From an uncultured Ignavibacteria bacterium (GTDB taxonomy: Bacteria > Bacteroidota > Ignavibacteria > Tepidaquicellales > OLB5): a stretch of DNA of 64,000 bases. Position 1 is the first letter of the stretch. Each line of letters opens with the position of its first letter. The DNA is taken from contig CALMYL010000020.1 in assembly GCA_937873695.1 (NCBI GenBank), positions 1-64,000 of the forward strand, given 5' to 3'. Below, piece after piece: positions 43,503 through 53,535 of this stretch. Below the pieces are notes generated by a model that saw only the letters and a list, made by a program, of their open reading frames with translations, had not been told where the DNA came from and searched no databases. The position numbers and the translations under genes were made by a program.

Positions 43503-44806
43503 TTAACTATCACCATTCTTTTAGATTCAGTAAACGGACCGGCTTCGATCTTATATATATAAACACCTGAAGCAAGCCCGGGGTTCACAAACTTCAGCCG
43601 GTTAAAACCGGCGGGTCTCAATCCTTCAACAAATACTTTCACCTGCCTGCCAAGCAGATCGTAGAGCGTAATTTTAACGTTCTGCGGAGAGGCAAGTCTG
43701 TAAACAATGTTAGTAGAAGGATTAAAGGGGTTTGGATAATTCTGACCAAGCGAATAATCACGGGGTAAAGAAGTATTTCCGGGAGTAATGCCAATTACAG
43801 CAGTATTATATTTAAGAATTGCGCCATATGAACCAAATGCAAAGCCGAAAGTCGGAGATTTAAAAACCGCAGCATATACTGCAGTAGAATCCGGAGCGGG
43901 AACACCTATCCACGGCACATTCACGTTACCTGAATCAAGGTGAACAGCCCATGCCTGAGCGAATGCCAGCGGCATCCATATCTCTTTTTCAGTCCTGAAT
44001 GCCAGATCTCTTCCTATCCCGAACAAACCGGTATTAAAGTAATTCCAACTGGTGCAGCTGTTAAAGGATGTTGTTGTTATAGCTCCGAACTCAAAATCAC
44101 CTCCGGAAGCGACTATTTTATTTTCATTTATAACCGCTAAATCAAACAAAGGTTCAGGTGTAATACAGTATGTACTCCAGGAAGCTCCTGAATTAGTAGT
44201 TCTCCAAACAGCTCCAATGATATCATATTTACCTCCGCAAACATAACCTGTCGTTGAATTGATAAATTTAACTCTGTGCTTAGGGAAACCATACAAATAC
44301 GGACAGCCGGCGGTATCTATCTGACATTGATCCCAGGTATTCCCCCCGTTTGAGGTCCTGAAGATCTGTCCGCTGACACCCGCCGCATAGCCATGCAGTG
44401 AATCGGTATACTGAATTGTTGTGATAAGTACAGAAGTGTCAGGAAAATTTGTAATACTCCAGTTCAGCCCGCCATTAGTGGTTTTAAGCATAAATGTACC
44501 GTTGAAAAAATAATCATTTGATAACGCCCACCCAAGATTACGGTTCAGAAAAAAGACATCATCTATGTTATAGTTCAGTATTCCAGAATTCTGCAAACCC
44601 CAGCTTGCTCCGCCGTTTGTTGTATTAATTATTGTACCTGAGTCACCTGCAGCCCAGCCGTAAACTGAATCCACAAAGTAACATTTTGTCATTATTCTCT
44701 GAGTAGGAGACGGGACTCTCAGCCAATACTCCTGAGCAAAGATCTGCGATGAAAGTACAAGCAGAATGACCGTAATAAACAGCGAATTGTTTGCTTTTTT
44801 TATCAT
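43499..44806 (-). CDS. Secreted YCF48-like propeller, type IX sorting domain
   Basis: From the ATG at 44806 a signal peptide (KKANNSLFITVILLVLSS) is clear; an ATG at 44827 would add seven residues. The body contains YCF48-like/BNR blades with the recurring pattern D..(Y/L)GWA.G..GTI..T.NGG..W (for example VYGWAAGDSGTIINTTNGG). The C-terminus is a T9SS domain (LGQNYPNPFNPSTNIVYRL, LYDLLGRQV, KRMVIVK). It is a tandem duplicate of 44844-46136: same order, same spacing, many identical positions. Function unknown, probably surface binding. Confidence 0.85.
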   Translation of the reverse strand: MIKKANNSLFITVILLVLSSQIFAQEYWLRVPSPTQRIMTKCYFVDSVYGWAAGDSGTIINTTNGGASWGLQNSGILNYNIDDVFFLNRNLGWALSNDYFFNGTFMLKTTNGGLNWSITNFPDTSVLITTIQYTDSLHGYAAGVSGQIFRTSNGGNTWDQCQIDTAGCPYLYGFPKHRVKFINSTTGYVCGGKYDIIGAVWRTTNSGASWSTYCITPEPLFDLAVINENKIVASGGDFEFGAITTTSFNSCTSWNYFNTGLFGIGRDLAFRTEKEIWMPLAFAQAWAVHLDSGNVNVPWIGVPAPDSTAVYAAVFKSPTFGFAFGSYGAILKYNTAVIGITPGNTSLPRDYSLGQNYPNPFNPSTNIVYRLASPQNVKITLYDLLGRQVKVFVEGLRPAGFNRLKFVNPGLASGVYIYKIEAGPFTESKRMVIVK

Positions 44807-44843
44807 TAGAAGTTGTATGCTGCGCAAAAAAATATCACAGCAG

Positions 44844-46136
44844 TTATTTAACCAGTATCATTTTGATGGTTTTTTCAGCGCCGCCGGCTGATACCCTGCA
44901 GAAATAAACCCCGCTTGGTTCTGATGAGGCGTTCCATTTAACACTGTGGTAGCCGGGCGGCTGGTAACTGTTATGAAGCACATCAACCAGTTCACCTGTA
45001 ATATTGTACACACTTATTTTTACAAGCCCTCCCCTGTTCAGCATATATCCAATTGTTGTAACCGGATTGAACGGATTGGGATAATTTTGTTCCAGCATAA
45101 AATCATCAGGTAAATTTCCGGAATGGTTACCGTTTATTCCGATAACAGCGGTGTTATATTTAAAAATTGTGCCACCTGTCCCAAAGGACCACCCGAAAGT
45201 AGGAGACATAAATACAACCGAATTGATCGTTTCTACTCCAACAGCAGGTACCTGCGTCCAGTCTGAACTAAGATTTCCGGAATCAAGGTTCACCCCGTAT
45301 GCAGGCACAAAATTAAGCGGAACCCATAATTCGGCGGGCGTTCTAAATCCAAGGGAGAGACCCCTGCCCGGCAGCGGAGTAACCCTGTAATTCCACGAAA
45401 GACCGGCATCGGTTGAAAGCACCATGCTCATTCCATATTCAAGGTCACCTCCGGTGGCAATAATTCTTGATGACGTTATTGCTTTTATGTCATAAATAGG
45501 CTCAGCCGCCACACAATAAGTATACCAATGCGCGCCCCCGTTTGTGGTACGCCACACCATCCCCTGGATATCAATCTGACCTCCTGATACAAACCCTACC
45601 ATATTATCAATAAAATAGAATTGTTTTTTGGGCATCAGGTAAAGAAAAGAGCAGTAAGCGGAATCAATATAACAATTGAACCAGTTATTGCCGCCATTGG
45701 TGGTTTTATAGATAAGTCCGCTGGCGCCGCTCATAAATCCTGTTGCAGAATCAAGAAAGTAGATAGTATTAAATACAACTAATGAATCGGGGTACCTGGA
45801 GTCACTCCAGTTTACCCCGCCGTTGGTGGTTTTAAGCAGGATGGTACCGTGGAAAAAGAAATCATTCGAAACTGCCCAGCCTAGATTCCTGTTGATAAAA
45901 AATATATCATCTATAGGAAATTCGTTGGTCCAGTTCTGCTGCAGTACCCAGTTAGCGCCGCTGTTGGAAGTGTGCACAATTGTACCTGAATCACCGCAAG
46001 CCCAGCCGTAGACTGTATCAAGGAACTGCGCTTTCATAATTTTATGTGATGCGGGCGAGTTAACAGGCAGCCAATACTGCTGGGCGTTAACGCCCGTGCA
46101 GATCACTAAAACAAATATTATCAAAAAACTTCTCAT
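44844..46136 (-). CDS. Secreted YCF48-like propeller, tandem paralogue
   Basis: Signal peptide from the ATG at 46136 (RSFLIIFVLVICTGVNA). YCF48-like blades begin with LDTVYGWACGDSGTIVHTSN and recur. The T9SS domain reads LEQNYPNPFNPVTTIGYML, PSGVYFCRV, KMILVK. It is aligned along its full length with the adjacent 43499-44806 product (for example FLNRNLGWALSNDYFFNG versus FINRNLGWAVSNDFFFHG), so the pair arose by tandem duplication. The two genes lie 37 bp apart and are probably co-transcribed. Confidence 0.85.
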   Translation of the reverse strand: MRSFLIIFVLVICTGVNAQQYWLPVNSPASHKIMKAQFLDTVYGWACGDSGTIVHTSNSGANWVLQQNWTNEFPIDDIFFINRNLGWAVSNDFFFHGTILLKTTNGGVNWSDSRYPDSLVVFNTIYFLDSATGFMSGASGLIYKTTNGGNNWFNCYIDSAYCSFLYLMPKKQFYFIDNMVGFVSGGQIDIQGMVWRTTNGGAHWYTYCVAAEPIYDIKAITSSRIIATGGDLEYGMSMVLSTDAGLSWNYRVTPLPGRGLSLGFRTPAELWVPLNFVPAYGVNLDSGNLSSDWTQVPAVGVETINSVVFMSPTFGWSFGTGGTIFKYNTAVIGINGNHSGNLPDDFMLEQNYPNPFNPVTTIGYMLNRGGLVKISVYNITGELVDVLHNSYQPPGYHSVKWNASSEPSGVYFCRVSAGGAEKTIKMILVK

Positions 46137-46306
46137 ATAATGCAAAATATAACATATTAATGAAAATAAGGTTAGTCAAGAAAGTATCTCACATTGTTAA
46201 GTGTATTTGTTTATTAAAGTTAACCAATTTGTTTTCATTGCAATAGAAATTGCTTATTAGTAATTTGCGTGAACAATAAATATACAGCATTTACCAACTA
46301 TCCATC

Positions 46307-47662
46307 ATGCTAGATATAGAATATATCAGGGAAGAATTCCCTATCACAAAAAAACGCTTCCAGGTTTACGGCAGCACTGAACCGAAGAATTTAATTTACC
46401 TCGATCACGGCGCGTCCACTCACCCCTGCAGTACAGTATTAAATAAGTATATCGATTTCATAAAAAATTACTATTCAAACGTGCACCGCGGCAAACATTA
46501 TTTAAGCATGATAGCCACGGAGTTGTTTGAAAGGGTTTATGATACTATCTTTAAATTCATAAATGCGAGTAAACCTGATAATGCGATTGTACTTACCGCA
46601 AATACTACCAGCGCGCTTGATATGACCGCATGGCTGATGAAGGATTACGAAGGCATTACACTGGTTTCATTGATGGAGCATCACAGCAACGACCTGCCGC
46701 ACAGGCACAGGGGTGAAGTTTTGCATTTTGGCGTGAATAAAGATGGCACGCTTGATATGCATGACCTTGAACATAAACTTGCAAAACATAAAGTGAAACT
46801 TGTTGCAGTAACAGCTGCATCAAATGTAACAGGCTCAATTAATGATATACATAAAATCGCGGAGCTTGCACATAAACACGGCGCGCGGATACTTGTAGAC
46901 GCGGCGCAGATATTGGCGCATAAACAGATTGATGTAAAACCGAACAACGATCCGGGGCATATTGATTTTTTAGCAGCGGCGGGACATAAAGCATACGCTC
47001 CGTTTGGTTCTGCATTTTTATTCGGTCCGCGTGAAGTGCTCGATAGAGTACAGCCATACACTCCGGGCGGCGGGACTGTACTGTTTGTAAGCGAGCATGA
47101 TTACATTTATGCAAGTTCACCTGATAGACACCAGGGCGGGACACCAAACATAGCCGGCGCGATAGCGCTTGCGGAGTCACTTAACTTTCTATCCGCTGCC
47201 GGACTTGACAATGTAAGACAGCATGAAGTTGAATTGACAGAATACGCTCTCAGCAGATTAAAAGATGTACCTGAGATAAATATTCTTGGTGATATACCCG
47301 CCGGCAGCAGACTTGGTGTAATTACTTTTAATATTGGTGAGCTAAGCAACGGTCTGGTAGCTGATATATTGAACCACGAAGCGGCTATAGCAACAAGGAA
47401 CGGCAGATTTTGTGCGCATCCATATCTTAGCTTTTTACTAGGACGCAGTGATTCCGAAGAAATAATTGAGCGCTTAAGGCGCGGAGAGAAGTTTGATATC
47501 GGCGGAGCGGTAAGGATATCGTTTGGTATCTTTAACACTGAAACCGAAGTGGATGACGTAATTGAAAACCTGAAAATGATTGCCAACAGGAAATGGAAAG
47601 CAATGTATGATGATGATTCCGCCTACTTTGATTGCAAGGGTGTGCAGTTAAGCGCATCGTAA
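46307..47662 (+). CDS. Cysteine desulfurase-like aminotransferase class V protein
   Basis: A 451-residue PLP enzyme of the aminotransferase class V/cysteine desulfurase (SufS/Csd) group. Landmarks: LIYLDHGASTHPC, EHHSNDLPHR (SufS-type substrate histidines), VDAAQILAHKQIDV (Asp that binds the pyridine nitrogen), AAGHKAYAPFGSAFL with the PLP lysine near residue 228, RHQGGTPN, and TRNGRFCAHP with a cysteine near residue 368 at the position of the persulfide Cys. A role in sulfur transfer is likely; other class V activities are possible. No suf genes adjoin it. It ends in a strong terminator. Confidence 0.87.
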   Translation: MLDIEYIREEFPITKKRFQVYGSTEPKNLIYLDHGASTHPCSTVLNKYIDFIKNYYSNVHRGKHYLSMIATELFERVYDTIFKFINASKPDNAIVLTANTTSALDMTAWLMKDYEGITLVSLMEHHSNDLPHRHRGEVLHFGVNKDGTLDMHDLEHKLAKHKVKLVAVTAASNVTGSINDIHKIAELAHKHGARILVDAAQILAHKQIDVKPNNDPGHIDFLAAAGHKAYAPFGSAFLFGPREVLDRVQPYTPGGGTVLFVSEHDYIYASSPDRHQGGTPNIAGAIALAESLNFLSAAGLDNVRQHEVELTEYALSRLKDVPEINILGDIPAGSRLGVITFNIGELSNGLVADILNHEAAIATRNGRFCAHPYLSFLLGRSDSEEIIERLRRGEKFDIGGAVRISFGIFNTETEVDDVIENLKMIANRKWKAMYDDDSAYFDCKGVQLSAS

Positions 47663-47697
47663 GTTGTGATGGGCAATCGCAAAATAAGGAATTGTTG

Positions 47698-47725
47698 AGA
47701 CGACCTAAGGGTCGTCTTTTTTTTT
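47698..47725 (+). terminator. Rho-independent terminator
   Basis: AGACGACC (47698-47705) pairs with GGTCGTCT (47710-47717) and is followed by nine T. Confidence 0.9.
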
Positions 47726-47737
47726 GCCGGGCATTTT

Positions 47738-48025
47738 TTATTGCGCCCCTTCAGGGCTAGTGATGCATTTTGTGCTTTGTATCGATGGGCTTTGCCCATC
47801 GATAATTTATCACGCCCCGTTGGGGCTTTTTATATTTATAGTTACACCTACTTCGCCCGCCCAAGGCGGGCTCTTCTCCCCCTGTCAGGCCGCAGGACTG
47901 CCCGCGGCATGTGGGAGATTGAGAGGGGTTTTTTTTCAATTTTTGCTGTAATCATCAATCACATCAGGGCTAAAGCCCTTTTTTTATTTTATCCCATCCA
48001 CGGTCTAAAGACCGTGGCTAATCAT
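47738..48025. repeat. Cluster of unrelated short palindromes
   Basis: The 490 bp between 47663 and 48154 hold no gene but at least five palindromes: GCCCCTTCAGGGC, ATCGATGGGC/GCCCATCGAT (about 47780-47802), GCCCCGTTGGGGC (about 47813-47825), AGGGCTAAAGCCCT (about 47966-47979), and CCACGGTC/GACCGTGG (about 47998-48017). The AGGGCTAAAGCCC type recurs near 58753. Confidence 0.75.
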
Positions 48026-48154
48026 ACATAAAACTTGCTCCTGAGGATCCAATTTGGGAATTAGTAGATAGCACCCTCATACATTGTCCTCTGGCATTCA
48101 ATCATAAAAAATCATTGCTAAATCCTTATTTTTTAATTATATTACTTTTTTGAC

Positions 48155-49150
48155 ATGATGAATAGGGATATTGTTAGTTTAATTAATAATAATCAAGAGT
48201 TTATATTAACAAGCCACGTTAACCCCGATGGGGATTCAATAGGCAGTGAAATTGCTCTACAGTTATATTTGAAGTCACTTGGCAAAAACGCCGGAATTTT
48301 AAACTACTCCCCTACGCCTGATAATTACACATTCCTTGATAAGGAGCGCGTGATTGAGCAATTTAATGAAGCGAGGCATAAGGATAAAATCTTAAATGCC
48401 GACGTGATATTTATACTTGATACCAATGAATTCCAGCGTGTAAGAACACTGGCTCCTTACATACAGGCAAGTAAAGCAAAAAAGATACTGATAGATCATC
48501 ACCTGGGTTTTAACCCTGAGCAGTTTGATGAATATATAGTTGATACAGATTCCCCCGCAACGGGAGAAATGCTGTACAGGTTCTTTAAAGAGATAGAAGC
48601 ATCTGATGGCGGCAAGAAAGTGATCACCCGTGATATGGCTTTGGCATTATACACAGCCATAATGACAGATACCGGTTCATTTAAATTCAACCGTACTGAT
48701 GAGGAAACGCATACTATAATAGCCGACCTGCTGACATATGGACTCGATCCATACGAAATTTATTCAGAAGTATATAATAAAGCAACAATAGGCAGGCTTC
48801 ACCTGCTTGGCAGGTTTCTGAACAATGTAAATATGATGTATGACGGCAAGCTTGCGTATTCAATAGTATTGCAGAAAGATTTTGAAGAGACTTCCACAGA
48901 TGAATACGCTATTGAAGGATTCAGCTCGCATTTGATGAGCCTTGAAACAGTTGAGCTTGGTATCGTAATGACCCAGACCCAACGCGGCGTGAAGCTAAGC
49001 TTCCGCTCAAAAGATAAAGTTTTTTCGAACGAGCTTGCCAAAGAATTTGAGGGCGGCGGACATAAAAATGCTTCAGGGGCATTTGTTGTGGGCGGCGATA
49101 TTAAGAAGCTGGAAAAGGAAGTTACTGAGAAGGCGGAAAAATATCTTTAA
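48155..49150 (+). CDS. nrnA: Bifunctional oligoribonuclease/PAP phosphatase NrnA
   Basis: A DHH-family phosphoesterase that degrades nano-RNA and dephosphorylates pAp. Motif I is HVNPDGDSIGSE (21-32, His21, Asp25, Asp27), motif II LDTNE (89-93), motif III LIDHHLGF with DHH at 114-116, and motif IV TDTGSFKF. The C-terminal DHHA1 domain has the substrate-binding GGGHKNASGA. At 331 residues it matches the family (310-340). A PepA gene follows 81 bp downstream. In genomes without Orn this enzyme completes RNA turnover. Confidence 0.92.
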   Translation: MMNRDIVSLINNNQEFILTSHVNPDGDSIGSEIALQLYLKSLGKNAGILNYSPTPDNYTFLDKERVIEQFNEARHKDKILNADVIFILDTNEFQRVRTLAPYIQASKAKKILIDHHLGFNPEQFDEYIVDTDSPATGEMLYRFFKEIEASDGGKKVITRDMALALYTAIMTDTGSFKFNRTDEETHTIIADLLTYGLDPYEIYSEVYNKATIGRLHLLGRFLNNVNMMYDGKLAYSIVLQKDFEETSTDEYAIEGFSSHLMSLETVELGIVMTQTQRGVKLSFRSKDKVFSNELAKEFEGGGHKNASGAFVVGGDIKKLEKEVTEKAEKYL

Positions 49151-49231
49151 GACAAATAGCAAATAGTAAATAACAATAAAAATAAATCAATAAAAATTAA
49201 AATATAAAACTTATTTTACGCGGAGATATAA

Positions 49232-50746
49232 ATGAAAATCAAATATGATGTAAAGAAGATCAAGGATATAAAAGCCGATATAGTTTCATCGGTAACCTTT
49301 GAAGACCAGGTTTCAACAAAAATGCACTGGTTAAATACACTCTTCAAAGGTACACTTGATACATTAATAGAGACCAATGATTTTAAGGCAAAATCAAGCA
49401 CATCAATATTAACCTACCTTGGACCTGATAACAGAAGCAAAAGATTAATGGTCATTGGTTTGGGTAATTCAAAAGAAGTTACACTTGAGTCAATAAGGAA
49501 ATCATACGCAGCGGCAGCAAAAAGGCTTAATGCTATGAAGCTTACATCGGTTGGATTTGAAGTACCGGACCTTGCATACATAAAAAGCGTTACCAATGCT
49601 TCTCATTATGATATAATGCAGGCAATATGCGAAGGTGTATTTTTAACACAGTATTCACCCAAAAAATACCACGCAAAAAATGATTTTGCACCGTTCAATG
49701 AAGTTATATTCTTTACAGATTCACCCAAATATACCCGCGAAGCTTCAGAAGCGTTAAAGGATGCAAAAGTTATCTGTGATGCTGCAATAGTGGCAAGAGA
49801 GCTTGAGAACGAACCATCGAACTTTTTAACCCCTGATAAATTTGCTGAGTACGTAAAGAAATCATCTGCAAAAGCAGGTTACCAGGTAACCGTATTTGAT
49901 GAAAAGAAAATAGCACAGCTTAATATGGGCGGAGTGCTGAATGTAGGGAAAGGCAGTGTAAATCCCCCGAGATTTTTGATTCTGCAGTATTTCGGCGCCA
50001 ATAAATCAGAAAAGCCGGTAGTACTGGTTGGTAAAGGCGTTACATTTGATTCAGGCGGAATTTCAATTAAACCCGCAGCGGGAATGGACGCTATGAAGAT
50101 GGATATGGGCGGCGCAGCCGCTGTTGTTGGCGCATTTGAATCCATTGCAAGGCTGAAATACAAAATGAACCTTATAGGTTTAATTCCCGCAGTTGAAAAT
50201 ATGCCTGATGCAGGCGCATACAAACCGGGCGATGTTATTAAGAGTTACGGCGGCATTACAATTGAAATAGATAATACTGATGCTGAAGGCCGCCTGATAC
50301 TTGCGGACGCGCTTGAATATGCAGCTAACTATAAGCCTAAAGCTGTAATAGATCTCTGCACATTAACCGGTGCTGCAATTATATGTTTCGGTCATTTACT
50401 TGCCGGATTAATGGGTAACGATAAGGAGCTTAACAAAAAAATATTCGCAGCCGGCGAAAAGACATATGAGCGGGTATGGGAATTGCCGCTTTATAATGAA
50501 TATGACAAATTGATGAAGAGTGAGATAGCTGATATTAAGAATGCGGGACCTGCAAGGCAGGCCGGCACAATTATGGGCGGTATATTCCTGAAGAAATTTG
50601 TGCAGGATAAATATCCATGGGCTCATATTGATATCGCAAGCGTGGCAATGGGTCTGGGCGAGTCAACGGAAGATTATCATACTCCGGGCGCAACCGGATA
50701 CGGCGTAAGATTGCTTACTGAGCTTCTTAAACAATATTCACATTAA
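49232..50746 (+). CDS. pepA: Cytosol (leucyl) aminopeptidase
   Basis: An M17 leucyl aminopeptidase, a hexameric di-metal exopeptidase of cytosolic peptide turnover. The catalytic C-terminal domain has VGKGVTFDSGG (about 264-274, metal-binding Lys and Asp) and NTDAEGRLILADAL (348-361), the family signature with the catalytic Arg354. An N-terminal macro-like domain covers about 1-165. The 504 residues match the family. An MFS transporter follows 40 bp downstream, but no shared function is evident. Confidence 0.96.
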   Translation: MKIKYDVKKIKDIKADIVSSVTFEDQVSTKMHWLNTLFKGTLDTLIETNDFKAKSSTSILTYLGPDNRSKRLMVIGLGNSKEVTLESIRKSYAAAAKRLNAMKLTSVGFEVPDLAYIKSVTNASHYDIMQAICEGVFLTQYSPKKYHAKNDFAPFNEVIFFTDSPKYTREASEALKDAKVICDAAIVARELENEPSNFLTPDKFAEYVKKSSAKAGYQVTVFDEKKIAQLNMGGVLNVGKGSVNPPRFLILQYFGANKSEKPVVLVGKGVTFDSGGISIKPAAGMDAMKMDMGGAAAVVGAFESIARLKYKMNLIGLIPAVENMPDAGAYKPGDVIKSYGGITIEIDNTDAEGRLILADALEYAANYKPKAVIDLCTLTGAAIICFGHLLAGLMGNDKELNKKIFAAGEKTYERVWELPLYNEYDKLMKSEIADIKNAGPARQAGTIMGGIFLKKFVQDKYPWAHIDIASVAMGLGESTEDYHTPGATGYGVRLLTELLKQYSH

Positions 50747-50786
50747 TAAGCGTATATTAAAAGGTAAAAGAGGATAATTTAGCGGC

Positions 50787-52004
50787 TTGAAAAAAATCGA
50801 GTCTCCCTCGAAGATACTGCTTGTATTAACCTTAATTGAATTTATCAATTATTTCGACAGGCAGGTAGTATTTCCTTTGTTCAGTTTTCTGAAAACTGAT
50901 TTCGGCCTTAGCGATTTTGAGCTTGGGTTGATAGGAACAGTGTTCATGATAATTCATGCTTCATTTTCGGTTCCCCTTGGGATACTTGCTGATAAATGGG
51001 TACGGAAGAACATTATCGCAATGGGTGTTGCAATATGGTCAGTAGCAACCTTTATAACCGGATTAGTCCAGAATTTTACTCAGCTATTATTCACACGCGC
51101 GGCTGTTGGTATAGGTGAAGCGTCATACGCTCCCGCCGCAACTTCGCTTATAGCGGATAATTTCCCGCTCGAAAAACGCGCGCGCGCAAGCTCTATTTTT
51201 CACCTTGGTATGTTCTTTGGCGGAACGCTTGGAATGATACTTGCGGGTGTGCTTGGCTCAAAGCTTGGATGGAGAGCATGCTTTTTTATAGTAGCCATAC
51301 CCGGCATTATTCTTGCGCTTACTTCTTTAAGGATCAAAGAAGTAAAGCATGAGCATAAGAACACCTCGGAGGTTAACAGAACCAACATCCTGCAGCTGTT
51401 TAAAAACCCTGCTTATATTTTAACACTGCTTTCCGGAATAATGCTCACTTTCACTTCATCAGCTATAATAAGCTGGATGACACAATTCTTTATAAGATTC
51501 CATAATTATTCAGTTGACCAGGCTTCAATAACTATAGGGCTGGCGGTCATAATTGGCGGACCTATCGGTATATATTCAGGCGGGTACTTTAGTGATCTGT
51601 TATATAATAAATACAAAAAGCCAAGATCACTTGCGATGGCAATTGCTTTTATTCTTGCTACTCCGCTGATGTACATAACGTTGACAACACACAATGAAAT
51701 ACTACTGCTGATCACGCTTGTTCTTGCAACATATTTGATGACGTTCTATTACGGGCCTATGGTTGCGTTGATACAGGATATCGTTCCGGGTTCACTTAAA
51801 GCTACAGCTTTCGCGTTCTATCTGTTCACTGTCCATTTGATCGGTTCAACCCCGGCTCCCGCACTTATCGGGATAGTTTCTGACGCAAGCGATCTGCAGA
51901 AAGCTATGTTCCTTGTAGTGGCATCCAATTTAATTGGAGGAATAATGCTGCTTGTAACCAGCAGATATTTGATAAAAGAACGCTTAAAAACACAAAATTT
52001 GTAA
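50787..52004 (+). CDS. MFS transporter, spinster-like
   Basis: A 405-residue major facilitator transporter with 12 predicted membrane helices. The start is TTG (50787), with a GAGG sequence upstream. Visible motifs are FINYFDRQVVFPLFSFL (helix 1, as in Spinster-type MFS proteins), GILADKWVRKN (loop 2-3 motif A, LADKWVRK), and RAAVGIGEASYAPAATSLI (helix 4-5 region) with SSIFHLGMFFGGTLG. Spinster-like and sugar-phosphate transporters share this FDR start. Substrate not predictable. Confidence 0.9.
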   Translation: MKKIESPSKILLVLTLIEFINYFDRQVVFPLFSFLKTDFGLSDFELGLIGTVFMIIHASFSVPLGILADKWVRKNIIAMGVAIWSVATFITGLVQNFTQLLFTRAAVGIGEASYAPAATSLIADNFPLEKRARASSIFHLGMFFGGTLGMILAGVLGSKLGWRACFFIVAIPGIILALTSLRIKEVKHEHKNTSEVNRTNILQLFKNPAYILTLLSGIMLTFTSSAIISWMTQFFIRFHNYSVDQASITIGLAVIIGGPIGIYSGGYFSDLLYNKYKKPRSLAMAIAFILATPLMYITLTTHNEILLLITLVLATYLMTFYYGPMVALIQDIVPGSLKATAFAFYLFTVHLIGSTPAPALIGIVSDASDLQKAMFLVVASNLIGGIMLLVTSRYLIKERLKTQNL

Positions 52005-52142
52005 ATTCATTAGTTTAGGCTATTTGAAATTACGTGAAATTTTGACTAAATTATTAATAATGAATAAGATAAATTTGTAAGCCGGGAAAGTGATTCTGAA
52101 ACATAAATGAACATATTGTGATTTAAATAGTAAACAGTTTTA

Positions 52143-53525
52143 TTGGAAGATAAAGAGATAATAAATAATACAGAAAAGGGCGATAAACAGCACCAAAACG
52201 GCAAGTTTTTGAGATGTATAAATATTGACTGTATATTCAACAGTTCAAATGAACATGGTGCAATACGAAATACGTGCTCTCACCCGAATGTTGTGGTTGA
52301 AAGCCGTTTTGCTGATATAACGATCGCAATCTGCTCAGAGTTCAGGAGTAAAAAAGATTATACTTTTGAAAAACCGGCCACTATAGTTGAGACCAAAACC
52401 GGGGAAAAAACCGAAATAAAAGGAAGACCTGACGTTGGAATTGAGACGATAGAAAAGGTTACAACAAAGGAGCTTGAAGATAATATTAACAAACCCGCGG
52501 TAAAACCTGAGACAGCAACTGATGAACAGAAGAACATTAATGTTCAGGATCATATAAAACCCTTTGTAATAGAATCAGCCGCAGCAGAACCGCATGAGCT
52601 GACACCGGATGAGATATATAACCTGAGTACAAGACCCGGAACCGACTTCCTTGTTTTGAAAAAATTATACCAGCCCAACACCCGCAAGGGTCTTATAGGC
52701 TCAATAATATTCCATTTCTTCCTGCTGTTTGTAATGTACCAGACACTTGTTCCAAAAGAAGAAAAACATAATGGCGAAAACAATCAGCGCATAGTAGTTG
52801 TTGAAGATCTTGAAATGCCGAAGTTCGATCCGCCGGATATAGACAAGATAAAAGAAGAAGAGCAGAGACTTCTTGAGGAACAGGAAGTTAAGGATAATAC
52901 TAAGGACGTAAGGCCGAAGATACAAAAGAAAACAATTACGCCAAATATTAAACGTCCTGTTGATAACACAAAGGATACAAACATAAGCAAGCTTAACGAT
53001 ACGAACAAAGTTAACAACGATTCTAACCTGACCAAGAATCTGAGGGATACCAACAGGATCCAGATACCGGATTCACTTAAGGCTTCATATGATGAGAACG
53101 AAGTTGGTTTAAAGCTTTGGTTCCCGAAAGGATGGAAGCTTATTGATAACAGGACAGTTAATATGAACCAGAAAGAGTTCAGCGGTATTATACTTGCAAC
53201 TGATTCATTGAGTGAAGACCCCGGAGCAGTGAATATGTTCCTGTTGATCGACGACCCGCAGCACAGCGCGTATAATAAAGCTACGTACAAGAATCCATTC
53301 CAGATGGATGATTCGCTGGTGGTTGGTTATGTAACTGACCCAATAAAAGCAAGCGGCAAGAAATTTTCCACGAAGTATTACCTGTTCACTGATCCAACCG
53401 GAGCAAAGAACATTCAGGTGAATGTTGATTACGCATCACAGGCTATGATGGAAAAGTACCAGCTGATGGTGGATGCTGTAATTCGTTCGATCAAGATCGC
53501 TCCCCCGCCAAAGAAGGAACCGTAG
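52143..53525 (+). CDS. Cys-rich single-span membrane protein with TonB-like layout
   Basis: A 460-residue protein, TTG start at 52143, not recognised as a named family. The N-terminal cytoplasmic part has four cysteines (C25, C30, C45, C64) in a spacing that could bind a metal ion. A single helix spans about 184-202 (LIGSIIFHFFLLFVMYQTL), then a charged region (DPPDIDKIKEEEQRLLEEQE), a Lys/Asn/Thr-rich linker to about 320, and a compact C-terminal domain (EVGLKLWFPKGWKLIDNR to MVDAVIRSIKIA). The layout, one helix after a cytoplasmic head, then linker, then periplasmic domain, resembles TonB or energy-coupling proteins, but no TonB C-terminal motif is seen. It is preceded by the MFS gene and followed by repeats and queG. 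Confidence 0.6.
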   Translation: MEDKEIINNTEKGDKQHQNGKFLRCINIDCIFNSSNEHGAIRNTCSHPNVVVESRFADITIAICSEFRSKKDYTFEKPATIVETKTGEKTEIKGRPDVGIETIEKVTTKELEDNINKPAVKPETATDEQKNINVQDHIKPFVIESAAAEPHELTPDEIYNLSTRPGTDFLVLKKLYQPNTRKGLIGSIIFHFFLLFVMYQTLVPKEEKHNGENNQRIVVVEDLEMPKFDPPDIDKIKEEEQRLLEEQEVKDNTKDVRPKIQKKTITPNIKRPVDNTKDTNISKLNDTNKVNNDSNLTKNLRDTNRIQIPDSLKASYDENEVGLKLWFPKGWKLIDNRTVNMNQKEFSGIILATDSLSEDPGAVNMFLLIDDPQHSAYNKATYKNPFQMDDSLVVGYVTDPIKASGKKFSTKYYLFTDPTGAKNIQVNVDYASQAMMEKYQLMVDAVIRSIKIAPPPKKEP

Positions 53526-53535
53526 AACAAATTTG

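Noticed and set aside
47724-48031. Overlapping short frames in the palindrome cluster
   Set aside because: They only translate palindromic repeats.
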